Assembly: GCA_003988855.1 (NCBI GenBank) | Contig: QYAI01000093.1 | Coordinates: 45,709-109,708, forward strand | Direction of reading: 5' to 3' | Length of the DNA: 64,000 nucleotides | DNA from: Arachnopeziza araneosa | Taxonomy: Eukaryota; Ascomycota; Leotiomycetes; Helotiales; Arachnopezizaceae | In this document: in pieces, positions 33,431 to 43,750 of the stretch | Layout of the letters: each line of letters opens with the position of its first letter | Position numbering within the stretch: position 1 is the first letter of the stretch | Made by a program: the position numbers and the translations under genes | The notes under the pieces: model-generated | Told to the model about the DNA's origin: nothing | The model's database searches: none | The model's input: only the letters and a program-made list of their open reading frames with translations

Positions 33431-35198
33431 TTACTTCTTAACGACTGTTGAAGAGGAAGGACCGGCGATGCTACCGATAGCACGACCGCTGGCTTCTCTC
33501 TCTGACATCTGATCAGCTAATTTTCCAAATTGCCACTCGGGTAGCGTGACGCCAGCCTGTTCGTTGATGGTGCTCATGAGAGGGGGAAGCATCTGATACA
33601 TATTGCGGATCGAGTCGATCCCGCCCATACCTGAGTTCTCGCCGTCGCCACCAGCATTCGAGCCCGTATTCCAGATGGTCATCTTGGGGTTCATGCCACG
33701 GACAGCGTCAGCATTGGCCTTGGCCAGTTCCGTGTATACTCCCTTCTCGATCATCATATACTGGATCAGACCCGCTGGGCCGCCGAACGCTTGTGCGAGA
33801 TCGGCGTAGGCTCCTGCCATGGCGGAGAGACCGGCGGCTTCTTTTTGTTGGCGGAGGAGGTTCGCATCGGCTTCTTTGGCGGCGGCGAGGTATCGAGCTT
33901 CGGCTTCGATGCGGACCTTGTAAGCGTGGGCATCGGCAGCTTTTTGCTCACTGTAGAGGGCTGGAGGAAAGGGATGTTAGTTTATTTGAAGATTAGGTAA
34001 GGTAGATACTTGATAGATGTTTGATCAGATGAGGGTACGTACCAGCATTAGAACGAGCTTGTTCTTCATAGTTCTTGGCATCAGCAGCCTGTTGCTTAGA
34101 CTCTCTAGAGATAGTAGCCTTAACGACATCGCTAGCTCTCAATCTCTCCAACTCTGTCTGCGCACGCTTGACCTCAACATCCTTTCGCAACTCTTCATCT
34201 CTAACTTCAGTAGCACGATTGGCCTCGATCTGAGCAATGCTGACATCTCGGTTGAAGGCAGCCTTGCGGGTAGCGAGCGTGGCCTCAGCTTGAGCTCTCT
34301 CACTGTCTCGCTCTGTCTTCTGTACTGCAGTATCGGCATTAATTTTGGCAATATCACGGTTCTGCTCTCCTTGGCGTTGAGCTTCACCTACGTTACCAAG
34401 GCGTTGAGCCTCGGCGACATCGATACGGGCCTGATTGATAGCACCTTCGTGTGCCTTGCGGGAGAGTGACTCAAAATAGCTGGAGCCGGGAGCGTCACGG
34501 AGCTCTTTGACGTTGGCGTTGTAGATTTTGAGACCGAATTGACTTAACTCGCTTTGGATGTTCTTGAAAATACGCTTCTTGAACTCTTCTCTCTCGGTAC
34601 TGGATCTTGTTAGTAAAGTTTTTGGGTGGCAGTTTATGGATAAGCAAACTTACAAGATCTCCTCCATCGACATAGAACCTATGGTAAATCAGTATTGTGT
34701 GCTATGGAGTTCTCTACTGTTCCAAAACTTACTGACAAGAACACGGGTCTCTCCTTCAATGATACCCTTAACAATGCTCTCAATGTGCTGACCTCTGTCG
34801 GGATGACGGTTATTATCAGCGTCAGCAAGAAGCATAGCATATTTCAAAAGTGAGTCTCCGCGCTCTTCATTGGCGTGTTCACTCGTGGCATCACGAAATT
34901 CATGGTGGGCTTCGTTCTCTCCACGTTGGTTGACATCCGGACCAACGGTAAATACAACTGGAAGAAGGAATTGCAGTTTCTCTCTGGTCATCGCCTACTT
35001 TTTATTAGATAAAAATGATACGCAAGCCTCTCATGCTCGTACCTGCAGGTTCATGCTATAATCATGAGGTTGAATACTGAAAAACTGGCATTTTTGAAGG
35101 GGAAGAACCCATGCTGCCTTGGCAATCTTGATGGTTTCGATTCCTACACCAGTAATGGCGAGGTATTGGTTTGGCTCTGCAGTTTTTCGGAACCACAT
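33431..35198 (-). CDS. Flotillin-like SPFH-domain protein
   Basis: Membrane-scaffold protein of the flotillin/reggie type; fungal members mark ordered plasma-membrane domains. Exons in coding order 35198..35043, 34994..34733, 34678..34654, 34599..34043 and 33960..33431 give 509 aa. The SPFH domain occupies about residues 1-190 (MWFRKTAEPNQYLAITG, AMTREKLQFLLPVVFTVGPD, IVKGIIEGETRVLVSSMSMEEI). It is followed by about 180 residues of charged, Ala/Glu/Arg-rich coiled coil (EAQRLGNVGEAQRQGEQN and onward), then a Gly/Met-rich flotillin C-terminal region (AGAYADLAQAFGGPAGLIQYMMIEKG). No N-terminal transmembrane segment is needed, since flotillins attach by acylation. One exon is only 25 nt. Confidence 0.92.
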
Positions 35199-36728
35199 CT
35201 TGACTGGTTGAAGATTCTGTAGATGGGATTTGGTAAGTTGTGGTACGGACGGTGGTGTGGAAAGAAATTCGCTTGCAAAGAAGATATTTGAAGAAAAAAA
35301 AATATATATTAGTCCAGGACGAGTGAATAATTTGAAAGTGATAGGATGGGCCTAACCGCCTTTAAAATGTTATTGTTTGTTTGAGGCAGTGAATAGAAGC
35401 GGGGGCTTTTCCTTTCCTAAATCAGATTAAACCCTGTTGCCGAGTTTGGGGCGGTACATGATGGAAGGCATAGATCACGGATCAAGATGAGANTAATACC
35501 TTGGTAGCTAAATGAAGTCTTAGCTGGATCCACAAATATTTCCCGTGGCGGGGATTAAAGGTAAATTATGAGATGGATTACGGTACTACTGGCTCGAAGG
35601 CACGAAGAATCACGCTAGAAAACGTGAACGATCACCCGGAGACCGTGGCAAGATCTATGGGAGTAGCAGGAGGAAACATATTGGGTCTAGCAATCAGCTG
35701 TTGTTTGAACAGCCAACCGATTGGTGTAAGACGGGGCCAATACAAACAGAAACAAGTTTGAGCTGTTTCCACCAAATGTCTCTCGCAGAAACAACGCATC
35801 ACAGCAGCAACATTGACTCCCGACACTTAGCTTGACTTGAAGATCCCTCAAGGAGGCGAAGCTCTATCCCAGAAAGTCCGTGTCATATCACAAAGAAGAT
35901 TGGACCAGGCGTCCAGCCACACGGCACCTCAGCCTTGCTAACCAATAGCGTTTGTCACGCACCGCTAACCAGTCAAGCTCAATACACCACCATGGCCGGA
36001 CTGCCACATATTCTTGAGTCAAGAAAGAGACGTATTATCAGTGCACCTGGAAATCTCATAATGGCAAGACGGGATGAAGCCGGATTGCTTTGGCAAACAG
36101 ACAGCTACCAAGTTAAGCGAAAGGATTCACAGGTGACCCGCTAAGCCCCCTTCTTTGACTCTCCTTCTAGCGCGCTTCGAGAAGAAGCAGAACCACCAGC
36201 TACGAGTAGCGCAGCCACCCCAGATCTGCCTTGAAAGTCCACCGTGGAGCCTCACACGGACACACAANGCAAGGCAAGGCAAGGCAAGGCAAGGCGGACC
36301 GCCTGCGACCTACCGATCCTGAAAGAGGCGGGACTGAAGCCGCTCCGACCGAGATCTTCATCCAAGACAATCATTCCGTTTGCATAGCCTCCTCGTTGCT
36401 TGATTCCCTTCTCTTGGAAAAGTCTTGGTCCAAGTCGGTTGGCCCGTTTCTGTTCTACAGTTCCGGCTCTTCTCTTCCTCTGCAATCTCGCCATAGTGTC
36501 TCGCCGGGGTCATCACGAAAGGACTAGAATTATCTCCATCTTTTAGCAAATAAGCCAAGAACGCATGATTCAGTAGTCCATCAGGTGACGTTGGTTGAGG
36601 GACCATTGTGAAATCCGACAGCCGAAGAGGTTATTCGCAGTATTTTCGATGAGGTCATCTTGACAAGCTTTGCCGAGCTATTAAATTATACTCCTCGTCG
36701 TTCCAACAGATTTCATGCCGTCAGCACC
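35199..36728. other. Divergent promoter interval, 1.5 kb, two N bases
   Basis: No gene recognised. Ambiguous bases are at 35493 and 36268. It includes the AAGGC microsatellite. Confidence 0.4.
36269..36295 (+). repeat. (AAGGC)5 microsatellite next to an N
   Basis: Five perfect AAGGC units at 36271..36295, preceded by GC, directly after the undetermined base at 36268. The true copy number may differ. Confidence 0.8.
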
Positions 36729-37517
36729 ATGTCCTCTAAATCTGCTATTCCCTCTTACGATGCGGAGGCAGACGACCTCCCACCACCCTCATATAACGAC
36801 TCTTTCTCGTCGACGATATCTTCTCAAACCTACAATGTCAACCCCTTTACTACCCAGATCTCCTCTCAACTCCAACACCTCACAACCGCCATAAGTAGCA
36901 CACGCCAACAAGCCTCCTTACTCTCCTCCATCCATGACCAACGCATTCTCTCTTATCTAACAACACACATTCAAAACTACCTTTCCGATTTCAGCCGCAC
37001 CGGTCTAACACGAGGATCACTCATCCTGGTTCCCTTCAACGACCTGAAAGATGTAGATGAGAAAGCTCTGCCCACAGATTTTGACTTCAAGGATCCAGAG
37101 GTATTCGATAGGATTGTACGTGTGCGGGGAGAGAAAACCGATGGACAGGGGGACGAAAGGTGGTTCTGGAGAGACGAAGACATGGCGGGGAGGATCGCAG
37201 AGAACTTGAAGCCCGCGCCGGATCCAAGGACCATGGAGCTGCCGCCCCGGAAGGAGGAGATCCAGCCGCAGAAGGAATCGAAATCTTTTTGGGGGAGGAG
37301 GAAGAGCGGTAAATCTACCGTTGAGGTTCCCGCTGCGCGCGAAGCGGAGAGGGGTGAGAAGGGTGAGAGTAGTAGGATAGATAATAAAGATAAAGTGATC
37401 ATGAGTGTTAGAGCTGAGGAGATCGTGTTTAGAACCGAGAACGCATTTGGCATATTAGGGACAGAAAGAGGATGGGGAATCGTGGTTAGAATGAAGGTCC
37501 ATCTGACTAGAAATTAA
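36729..37517 (+). CDS. Conserved-looking fungal protein with a PPxY motif, function unknown
   Basis: The frame is open from 36660, but the first ATG is at 36729 (MSSKSAIPSYDAEADD), giving 262 aa in one exon. No enzyme family is recognised. The N-terminus has PPSY at residues 19-22, a PPxY motif of the kind bound by WW domains of Rsp5/Nedd4 ubiquitin ligases. A helical, Gln/Ser-rich stretch follows (residues 40-100), then a compact block (TGLTRGSLILVPFNDL, RWFWRDEDMAGRIAENL), a charged linker (residues 165-225), and a final segment RAEEIVFRTENAFGILGTERGWGIVVRMKVH that looks like beta strands. No signal peptide or membrane segment. Codon composition resembles the neighbours. Confidence 0.65.
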   Translation: MSSKSAIPSYDAEADDLPPPSYNDSFSSTISSQTYNVNPFTTQISSQLQHLTTAISSTRQQASLLSSIHDQRILSYLTTHIQNYLSDFSRTGLTRGSLILVPFNDLKDVDEKALPTDFDFKDPEVFDRIVRVRGEKTDGQGDERWFWRDEDMAGRIAENLKPAPDPRTMELPPRKEEIQPQKESKSFWGRRKSGKSTVEVPAAREAERGEKGESSRIDNKDKVIMSVRAEEIVFRTENAFGILGTERGWGIVVRMKVHLTRN

Positions 37518-38541
37518 GATATCTTCTCTGCCGACCTTTATGAAACCTATGCCTCAACATTCCTGTCCAAAAGTAGTCTCTCCATTCCTCCCCTACATCA
37601 GACCTCCATTTCTAACCATCCCCAAAATTACCAGCTCCATTGACCAACCTATAACTGTATCGACTCCGTTGCTTTGCGCCGTTTCACCAGACAGCCCATC
37701 AAAGATATCCGCTCCTTCACTCCAGGTATTCATGATTCACAGACACCTTTCTCTCCCACTCCGCAAAGTCATACTTCAGCCAGTGCGCATGCCCAAATCT
37801 CACGAATCAGTCACTATGCCACCTCTCGCCGAGTCTGATGAGAACGAGCCAATCGAACCACTCTGCTTGACAAGTTCTGATTGTTATAGATGGCAATGAG
37901 TAAACAATTCATCATGCGCTATAGTTGTACTTGATGATGGCGGAGTTGAAGTAATACATTCCATATGTATAAGCTCTTAAAGTGAGAGTGTACGTGTTTG
38001 AATCGTTGTTTTTTCAAGACGTTTAATTTGATATTGACAGGCGTTTTTATCTTTGACCCTGGTACTTGAAATACCTGTAGACATTGAGCTTTAGATTCCT
38101 GCTCCTTCTAGCTACGGTCTTTCTCCTCGATTGAACTAGACGGGGGAAAGTGTATTTACTACATGCATAAAATTCAGGAAAAGAGTAAATTTGGTGCTTA
38201 CTAACCACCTCACCTCCTCCCGGAAGCGAGACAAGCGAGGAAATATGCAGAGTAGTTGATTTAGAGACAAAGTCACAAAACGAGAGAGACGCCCGTTTGT
38301 TAGCTGACGTGATCCTAACAAAAATAAACAAAGTCAGATACAGCAACGACAGTGATTCCCTCCTGCATAGACAACACACCGAATGAGTCACGCCGTTTCG
38401 CCCCACTGACAAAGCAAGAAGATCAAAAGAATTCTGCCTAGATATCAAATCTCGTGCTCTCCTTCTCTCAACATTAGAATTCGTCTGAAGCTGGAGAAAT
38501 TTCACCGCTAAGGAATTGTAAGGGAGATATCAACTGTCAAC
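37518..38541. other. Intergenic 1.0 kb before the HD hydrolase
   Basis: A 119-codon ATG frame at 37540..37899 lies 22 bp after the previous stop and shows no known domain. It was not called. A TGAGTCA site is at 38394..38400. Confidence 0.35.
38394..38400 (-). promoter_or_regulatory. TGACTCA bZIP-type site
   Basis: TGAGTCA followed by CG, 142 bp upstream of the HD-domain gene start. Motif match only. Confidence 0.3.
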
Positions 38542-39246
38542 ATGGAAAACTCCATCGTTCCACCCGGTCTCATCGCCAAGATCCGCGTCTATGTAGAGGA
38601 GCACATGTCGCACTATGACGGCTCTCATGATTACCACCACATCCTCCGAGTCGTAGGACTAGCGCAACATCTCTACACCCATTCCCAGTCCCAGACCGCT
38701 CAGTCTGAACCACCCACCCGAGCCCTAGATCCAGGAATCATCACCCTCTCCGCCCTCCTCCACGACATCTCAGACCGTAAATACCTCGCCCCAGGGCAGA
38801 CATCCCCAGAGACCCAGATCCAGACCCTGCTTCTGTCATACGGTGCCTCGCCGACCCTCGCATCCACCATCCAGACCATCTGCGCTGCCGTATCCTACAG
38901 CTTCGAGACCAGCTCACCCGCCACCATCCAGGATGTGTTGAAGCAGCACCCCGAATTAGCGATTGTGCAGGATGCCGATCGACTTGACGCGTTGGGGGCT
39001 GTGGGCGTAGGTAGGGTTTTTACGTTTGGTGCGGTGAGGGCGAAGAGGGATATGGGGAGGTGTATGAAGATGTTGGATCAGGCGTTGTATGGGAGGGAGG
39101 GGAGGATGAAGACTGTGGAGGGAAAGAAGATGGCGAAGGAGAGGGTGGAGAGGTTGAAGGTCTTTGAGGGGTGGTGGACGGAAGAGGCGGAGAGTGATGA
39201 GGTGGGTTTGAGAATTTTGAAGGAGCTGGATGGAGCGAGCGAGTAG
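38542..39246 (+). CDS. HD-domain metal-dependent phosphohydrolase
   Basis: Single-exon, 234 aa. The HD superfamily signature is complete: H in DYHHILRV (residues about 31-35), HD in LSALLHDISD (about 75-77), and the distal D in IVQDADRLDALGAVGVGR. Spacing and the GAVGVGR segment match the small bacterial-type uncharacterised HD hydrolases (YedJ-like) found widely in fungi. A nucleotide or other phosphate ester is the likely substrate, but none is known. The C-terminal third is Lys/Glu/Arg-rich and helical. No targeting signal. Confidence 0.85.
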   Translation: MENSIVPPGLIAKIRVYVEEHMSHYDGSHDYHHILRVVGLAQHLYTHSQSQTAQSEPPTRALDPGIITLSALLHDISDRKYLAPGQTSPETQIQTLLLSYGASPTLASTIQTICAAVSYSFETSSPATIQDVLKQHPELAIVQDADRLDALGAVGVGRVFTFGAVRAKRDMGRCMKMLDQALYGREGRMKTVEGKKMAKERVERLKVFEGWWTEEAESDEVGLRILKELDGASE

Positions 39247-39542
39247 GTTAGATCTTGTAATATGTTGTGGCTAGAGAGGTGGCAATTAGAGAGAGCCACT
39301 TGGCTGGAAAATAAATTAGCAGTTGTTTCTCAGAGGAAAAATATAATTAATGAAGTTGGGATGCAAAGAAAACCACTAGGCCTTCAGAGAAATCTTCTGT
39401 CATTAGCTCTAGATAGCTACAAGCTCCCTAACTCCCAAGTACCATGCTTCATGCTATCATAATTCATACTGCATCTCTCATCATATGAGGCTGTATTTGT
39501 ACAATATAAATACTTGGTGCAGCTATCTCATCCATTTCCACC

Positions 39543-41767
39543 TCACCGCTTCTTCCGAGAAGGAGGCATCTCCTCAAACGCATCATCATCTGAGATCTCA
39601 TCGTCACTCAAATCTATAGCAGTCTTCGTCTTCGGTTGAGATTGTGAGAAATTCAGCTGGGTTTGTTTACCTCGAGTGGTGGCGGTGCGTTTGGGTTGAG
39701 CTTTCGTAGGAAGAGGTTCTTCGTCGAGCATGATAATATCGCTATCCTCATCATCGCTTGGCTCAGCGGCCTTCTTCCGTCCTCTGGCAGGTACTTTTGC
39801 AGGTGCCTTGGCCTTTGCTGGAGCTTTAGGTTTCGGAGGAGCGCGAGGCTTAGCTGGAGCTTTTTTCGTAGCTGCCTTCTTCGTTGTTGTCGAGATGACC
39901 GAGGCGTCATCATCGTCACTTCCTAAACCACGGGCAGTTTTTCCTCGCTTTGGTGCAGTATCTTCTCCCTCCATTTCATATGCACCAGGTTGAAGCGACC
40001 ATTCCCCGTTCAAATCAGAATCCCAGCCATCTGGTTGTGGCTTTAACTTTCGTGTTCCTCTTGGCTTCTTGACGATACCGGCTGCGAATTCTTTCTCTCG
40101 ACCCTTCCGCAAGCGCTCGATCTCAGCATCGAGCTCATCTTCTGGGATATCATGCATCTTGAGTAGATGCTTGACTTGATGCGATAAATTCTCGCTAATG
40201 AATGTTTCCATAGCACCTTTGTCGTCGTTGACAACGTAATCGATGATTGCATCGCCAAAAGGCTCTTGGGGAATGATTTTGAGCGATTGGGCAGTGATGA
40301 ACTCTCTGACAAGTTTCCCAACATTGATCGTATCGGCTTGAAGGGCGGCGAGCATTTCTTGGTCAGGCATAGCTTTCTCAATTTTTGACCTATCTATGTT
40401 TTGTAAGGACAAATCAGAAAAAGTCCATAATAGAACTTACTGGCAGAAGCCTTCTTCCTGTGAAACATGACCACATCATTGACATTTGCTACCTTTCCAA
40501 GAAATTGACTGGAAAACCGCTGAGGGTTCTCACACTCAAAATGGCCGCCACTTTCTGGAGGGGAATATTCAACCTTCAATCTGACAAGGGGAAGGGGAAT
40601 ATCCTCAGGAGCTATTTCTTCGTCTTGTATCTCTAACCACTCATTTGTGGCTTCCTCAATAAGATCGTCAATGACATCTTTCAATGCTTTGGACAGCTTA
40701 GGACGGTTGTCTTTAACCTTGGCGAGGCCTTTGAAGCGTGGGTCGGTAGCAAGGACCAAGTCTTGGGTGATCAATGGTCTCACCGACTTAAGTCTGTGCT
40801 TCTCAACCTTGAATTCTTTACCGGTAACACTGAGAATTGCGACATGCTTTGCTACAGCCTCTCCAGGAACCAAGGATGTAGCGACGGAGGATCCAGGTTG
40901 CATCACATGGAACATCATTTCCGGATTCAGGCGTGGGTCAATCTGACACTCATGCTCATGACCCCAGACAATCAAGTCCATGAAGTCGGGTAGGAAGTTC
41001 TCGGGCAGATAATTCGTTTCGCTATGCGCATGATGGTTTTGATGGACAGCCATTAGGTTAAACCAATCCTTCTGCTGCTCATTGGGTCTAAAGAACTTTA
41101 CGCCGCCTTCCCTAAAAGTCCGGAACAGTCGCTCATCTCTGACGTTACTCATGCCATATAGAGCCAGTTTAGTCTGCCCCTTCTGCAGCAAAACAGGTTT
41201 GATATCGATCTTGTCTGATTGAGATTGCCGGCCAAAGTAGTTAAGAAGTCCTGAGACTTGAAGTAGGTCCAACGAGCAGAAATGGCCGTCTCCAGAGGGA
41301 TCATCATGGTTGCCATGTATCGAGAATACCGGTATCGCAATGTTTATATCAGGATCTTCATAGTTGACATGGTTGAATGCACCTTCAAAGACTTCGCTTG
41401 CATCGCTGAGAAACTCCAACTCGCAAGGCTTCTCTCCCAAGCAGTTCTTTCGTAGAGAACGCATAACCTGGTACATCGATTTTCGAGAAGGCTTATTGTC
41501 GTGGAAAAGGTCTCCAGCAAGTAACACCATGTCGACCTAGAGAAGTTAGAGATGAACAGACATATGTAGAAAATACATGCGTCTTGTGTTTTTGCCAGCT
41601 CCATTACCTCGTCAAAACTTCTCCAACTGTCATCCTTCCGGATCGGATCTCGCTCTTCGAAGCCAACATGACTGTCAGTCGCGACAAGAATACGGATCGT
41701 ATCCGCCGCTGTCATGGTTAGTGTTATTTGTATCATATGGACTAGACTTACAGGATCGTGGAGGCAT
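39543..41767 (-). CDS. MRE11: Double-strand break repair nuclease Mre11
   Basis: Nuclease subunit of the Mre11-Rad50-Nbs1 complex. Exons in coding order 41767..41752, 41708..41581, 41536..40441 and 40393..39543 give 696 aa. Phosphoesterase motifs are complete: LVATDSHVG, VLLAGDLFHDNKPS, FSIHGNHDDPSG, LMAVHQNHHAH and VWGHEHEC. The capping domain ends near residue 410, followed by the Rad50-binding helices. The C-terminus is a Lys/Ala/Pro-rich repeat (KPKAPAKAKAPAK) with RGRKK, then acidic DLSDDEISDDDAFEEMP. To keep the family sequence ...AKTQD-VDMVLLAGD, the second intron (41580..41537, 44 nt) must use a GC donor. An earlier GT donor would delete about ten conserved residues. Confidence 0.94.
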
Positions 41768-41941
41768 CTTTGATATTTGACTATCTTGTAGTCATGCTTT
41801 GCTTACTAATAAAGTAACAGACTACCAGAGAAGTTCTGGAAAGTCAAATACACGAGCAAGAAAATCTTTGACTTGTATTCAGGTTACGGGAGTCGGATGA
41901 TGTTGGAGATGCTTATTACTGATTGATGAAGAAGCTGGGAG

Positions 41942-41994
41942 ACGCGCAGACGCGATTATCTTAATAGCCGAGGATTAGCCGTAGACTAGCGCGT
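41942..41994 (+). promoter_or_regulatory. MCB-like ACGCG cluster between MRE11 and RSM19
   Basis: ACGCG occurs at 41942..41946 and 41950..41954, and inverted (CGCGT) at 41990..41994, 76-227 bp from the flanking starts. This matches the core of MBF cell-cycle boxes, sensible for a DNA-repair gene. Motif evidence only. Confidence 0.35.
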
Positions 41995-42069
41995 TGATCC
42001 CTGCATACTGAAAATGCGCTCCATTGCCAAGGTTCAGAGTCTTTGAAGAGGCTCAACAGCGAAACAAAA

Positions 42070-42509
42070 ATGATACCAACACGGGCGCTACTGAAGCGCT
42101 CTGTATGGAAAGGTATGGTTCATTCCGGACTCCAAAAATTGATTCTTTAGAGAAGACTGATATCTTCTAGGGCCAAACATCGTTCCGTGAGAACAGCTCT
42201 TCCTTCCACAAACCCCCTCTGAAATCTCTAGGCTTCCCATCGTACGAGTCCCTCAAGGTCAGAAGACTCCTCCAATTAGGACACAAGCGCGATCAGCAAC
42301 CATTCTTCCGAATTTTGTAGGCCTTGTGTTTCAAGTGTATAATGGAAAGAACTACGTGGATGTTGAAATTAAGGAAGATATGGTAGGACATAAGTTAGGG
42401 GAATTCTCACCGTATGCTTCTACATTACAAGCTATACATTGGAACTTTCGTCTAATCCCGAAATAGGACAAGGAAACCATTTTCTTACAAACAGAGCAAG
42501 AACAAATAG
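42070..42509 (+). CDS. RSM19: Mitochondrial small-subunit ribosomal protein uS19m
   Basis: Exons 42070..42112, 42171..42186, 42232..42411 and 42467..42509 give 93 aa, the normal length. Each exon is too short to stand out alone, but the spliced protein is plainly S19: MIPTRALLKRSVWKGPNIVP, then IRTQARSATILPNFVGL, VYNGKNYVDVEI, EDMVGHKLGEFSPTRKPF and SYKQSKNK. Exon 2 has 16 nt. All introns are GT-AG and every junction keeps the frame. The N-terminus is basic, consistent with mitochondrial import. It is divergent from MRE11 across about 300 bp. Confidence 0.93.
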
Positions 42510-42941
42510 AATACTTTTGGTGGGAAAGCATACCATCAAGGAGTTTAGGAGTAACTGTATCATATTGGCGAGAATTATCTATCCACCAGAAGCACTAGAG
42601 CACTAGAGCACACGATATAGAGACAGCTTTTCTCAAGTGACCTGACCAGTTGAAGCTGTGGAGAGCATCGGGAAAATGATTCAAATCTCGTTAAAGAATA
42701 CAAAAGGTTTCAGAAATATATTTTGGCCACTCGTTATAACTCCTATGACAAAACGCGCCGAGAAAGTGTCAGGATTGATGTTGGAATAGGATATTCAATT
42801 CTTCATTCAGAATTTTGCTTGAAGTAGAATCTCCTGATGTAATGCCGTAACCTAATGGTAGCCAGTAGAGTCTCCATTTAACGCCCAATAAACCTTCCCT
42901 ACCATTTTGTGTTACATCATGTCTTGTTTGCGCAAAAGAGG
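42510..42941. other. Convergent 3' intergenic, RSM19 / TAF10
   Basis: AT-rich. A short direct repeat (gcactaga twice) is near 42591..42606. No gene. Confidence 0.35.
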
Positions 42942-43565
42942 TTATCTGTAAAACTCTCCCCTCTTCACGTTCACCCCATATTCGCCAACAGCCATTCCTA
43001 GATCTTCCATCGTAAGAACTGTCCTATTCTGACTACCACCTTGCCCACCACCTCCATACCCAGCGCGTTGGATTCCTAAAGGTCCACCTCGGCCTTGCTG
43101 TTCTTTTCCTCCCGGCGCAGTAGCTGGTTGGCCAGGAACTGGGAATCCGGCGGCGGCTCCCAAGTTACCCATCGGATTGTTTGCATTTGAAGAGTTAGAA
43201 GAGCGGATCCGAGAGTATTGGTAGGCATCAGCCGCTATATCGGCAATGAACTTCTGGGTTGCAAGCGCAAGGAGCCGTGCGAGACGCTGGTCTGTCTGAG
43301 GTGGCGGTGGTAGCCCAGCTTTCGTGAGGTAATAGTTTGTAACAGCATCAGGAATCTTTAAAATATAAGCTACAGAATAGGGGCCGCATTGCGAACTTAC
43401 TATGGGCGCATAATCGTCCATTTTGCCTAGAAACTCCTTGAGAGACGCATCTTTACGAGTTGGAAGTCTAGGCTCCGGAGCGGGCGCAAGAGGATCAACT
43501 TCTTCCTCCTTATCGTTGACCGGAAGTAGATCTTGAGTAGGGTCTGGAGTATCTGCGTTTGCCAT
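42942..43565 (-). CDS. TAF10: TFIID / SAGA subunit TAF10
   Basis: Histone-fold subunit shared by TFIID and SAGA. Exons in coding order 43565..43401 and 43355..42942 give 192 aa from the ATG at 43565 (MANADTPDPTQD). The frame is open from an ATG at 43634, which would add 23 residues. Splicing joins KMDDYAPI to IPDAVTNYYLTKAG, the TAF10 hallmark. The histone fold continues DQRLARLLALATQKFIADIAADAYQYSRIR and ends TMEDLGMAVGEYGVNVKRGEFY. A Gly/Gln-rich loop of about 50 residues splits the last helix. The 45-nt intron has no stop and keeps frame, so its retention would insert 15 residues in the fold. Confidence 0.93.
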   Translation of the reverse strand: MANADTPDPTQDLLPVNDKEEEVDPLAPAPEPRLPTRKDASLKEFLGKMDDYAPIVSSQCGPYSVAYILKIPDAVTNYYLTKAGLPPPPQTDQRLARLLALATQKFIADIAADAYQYSRIRSSNSSNANNPMGNLGAAAGFPVPGQPATAPGGKEQQGRGGPLGIQRAGYGGGGQGGSQNRTVLTMEDLGMAVGEYGVNVKRGEFYR

Positions 43566-43750
43566 TTCGTGGATGGGAAATGTTACTTCGATAAGATGGT
43601 GAGGCTTGTATCGATAGAGGTTGGCGAGCGACACGTGATGACAAGGCTAGCCCTCTAATTGGATGCGAGGATTCCCAAGGCTGAAATCGCAGAAAAATTG
43701 CGGCGACAAAATGTCAAGTAAATAAACAGAATTTCCCAACAGCGATAAAT
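43566..43750. promoter_or_regulatory. Divergent TAF10 / PRP43 promoter with CACGTG
   Basis: Only 185 bp separate the two starts. It includes CACGTGATGAC at 43632..43642, an E-box (Cbf1-type) placed centrally. Confidence 0.45.

Noticed and set aside
37540..37899. 119-codon ATG frame just after the 36729 gene
   Set aside because: Low-complexity composition, no domain, 22 bp after a stop codon; more likely the 3' UTR.
39653..39993. Open frames on both strands within the MRE11 C-terminus
   Set aside because: Shadows of the Lys/Ala/Pro repeat that encodes the MRE11 tail.
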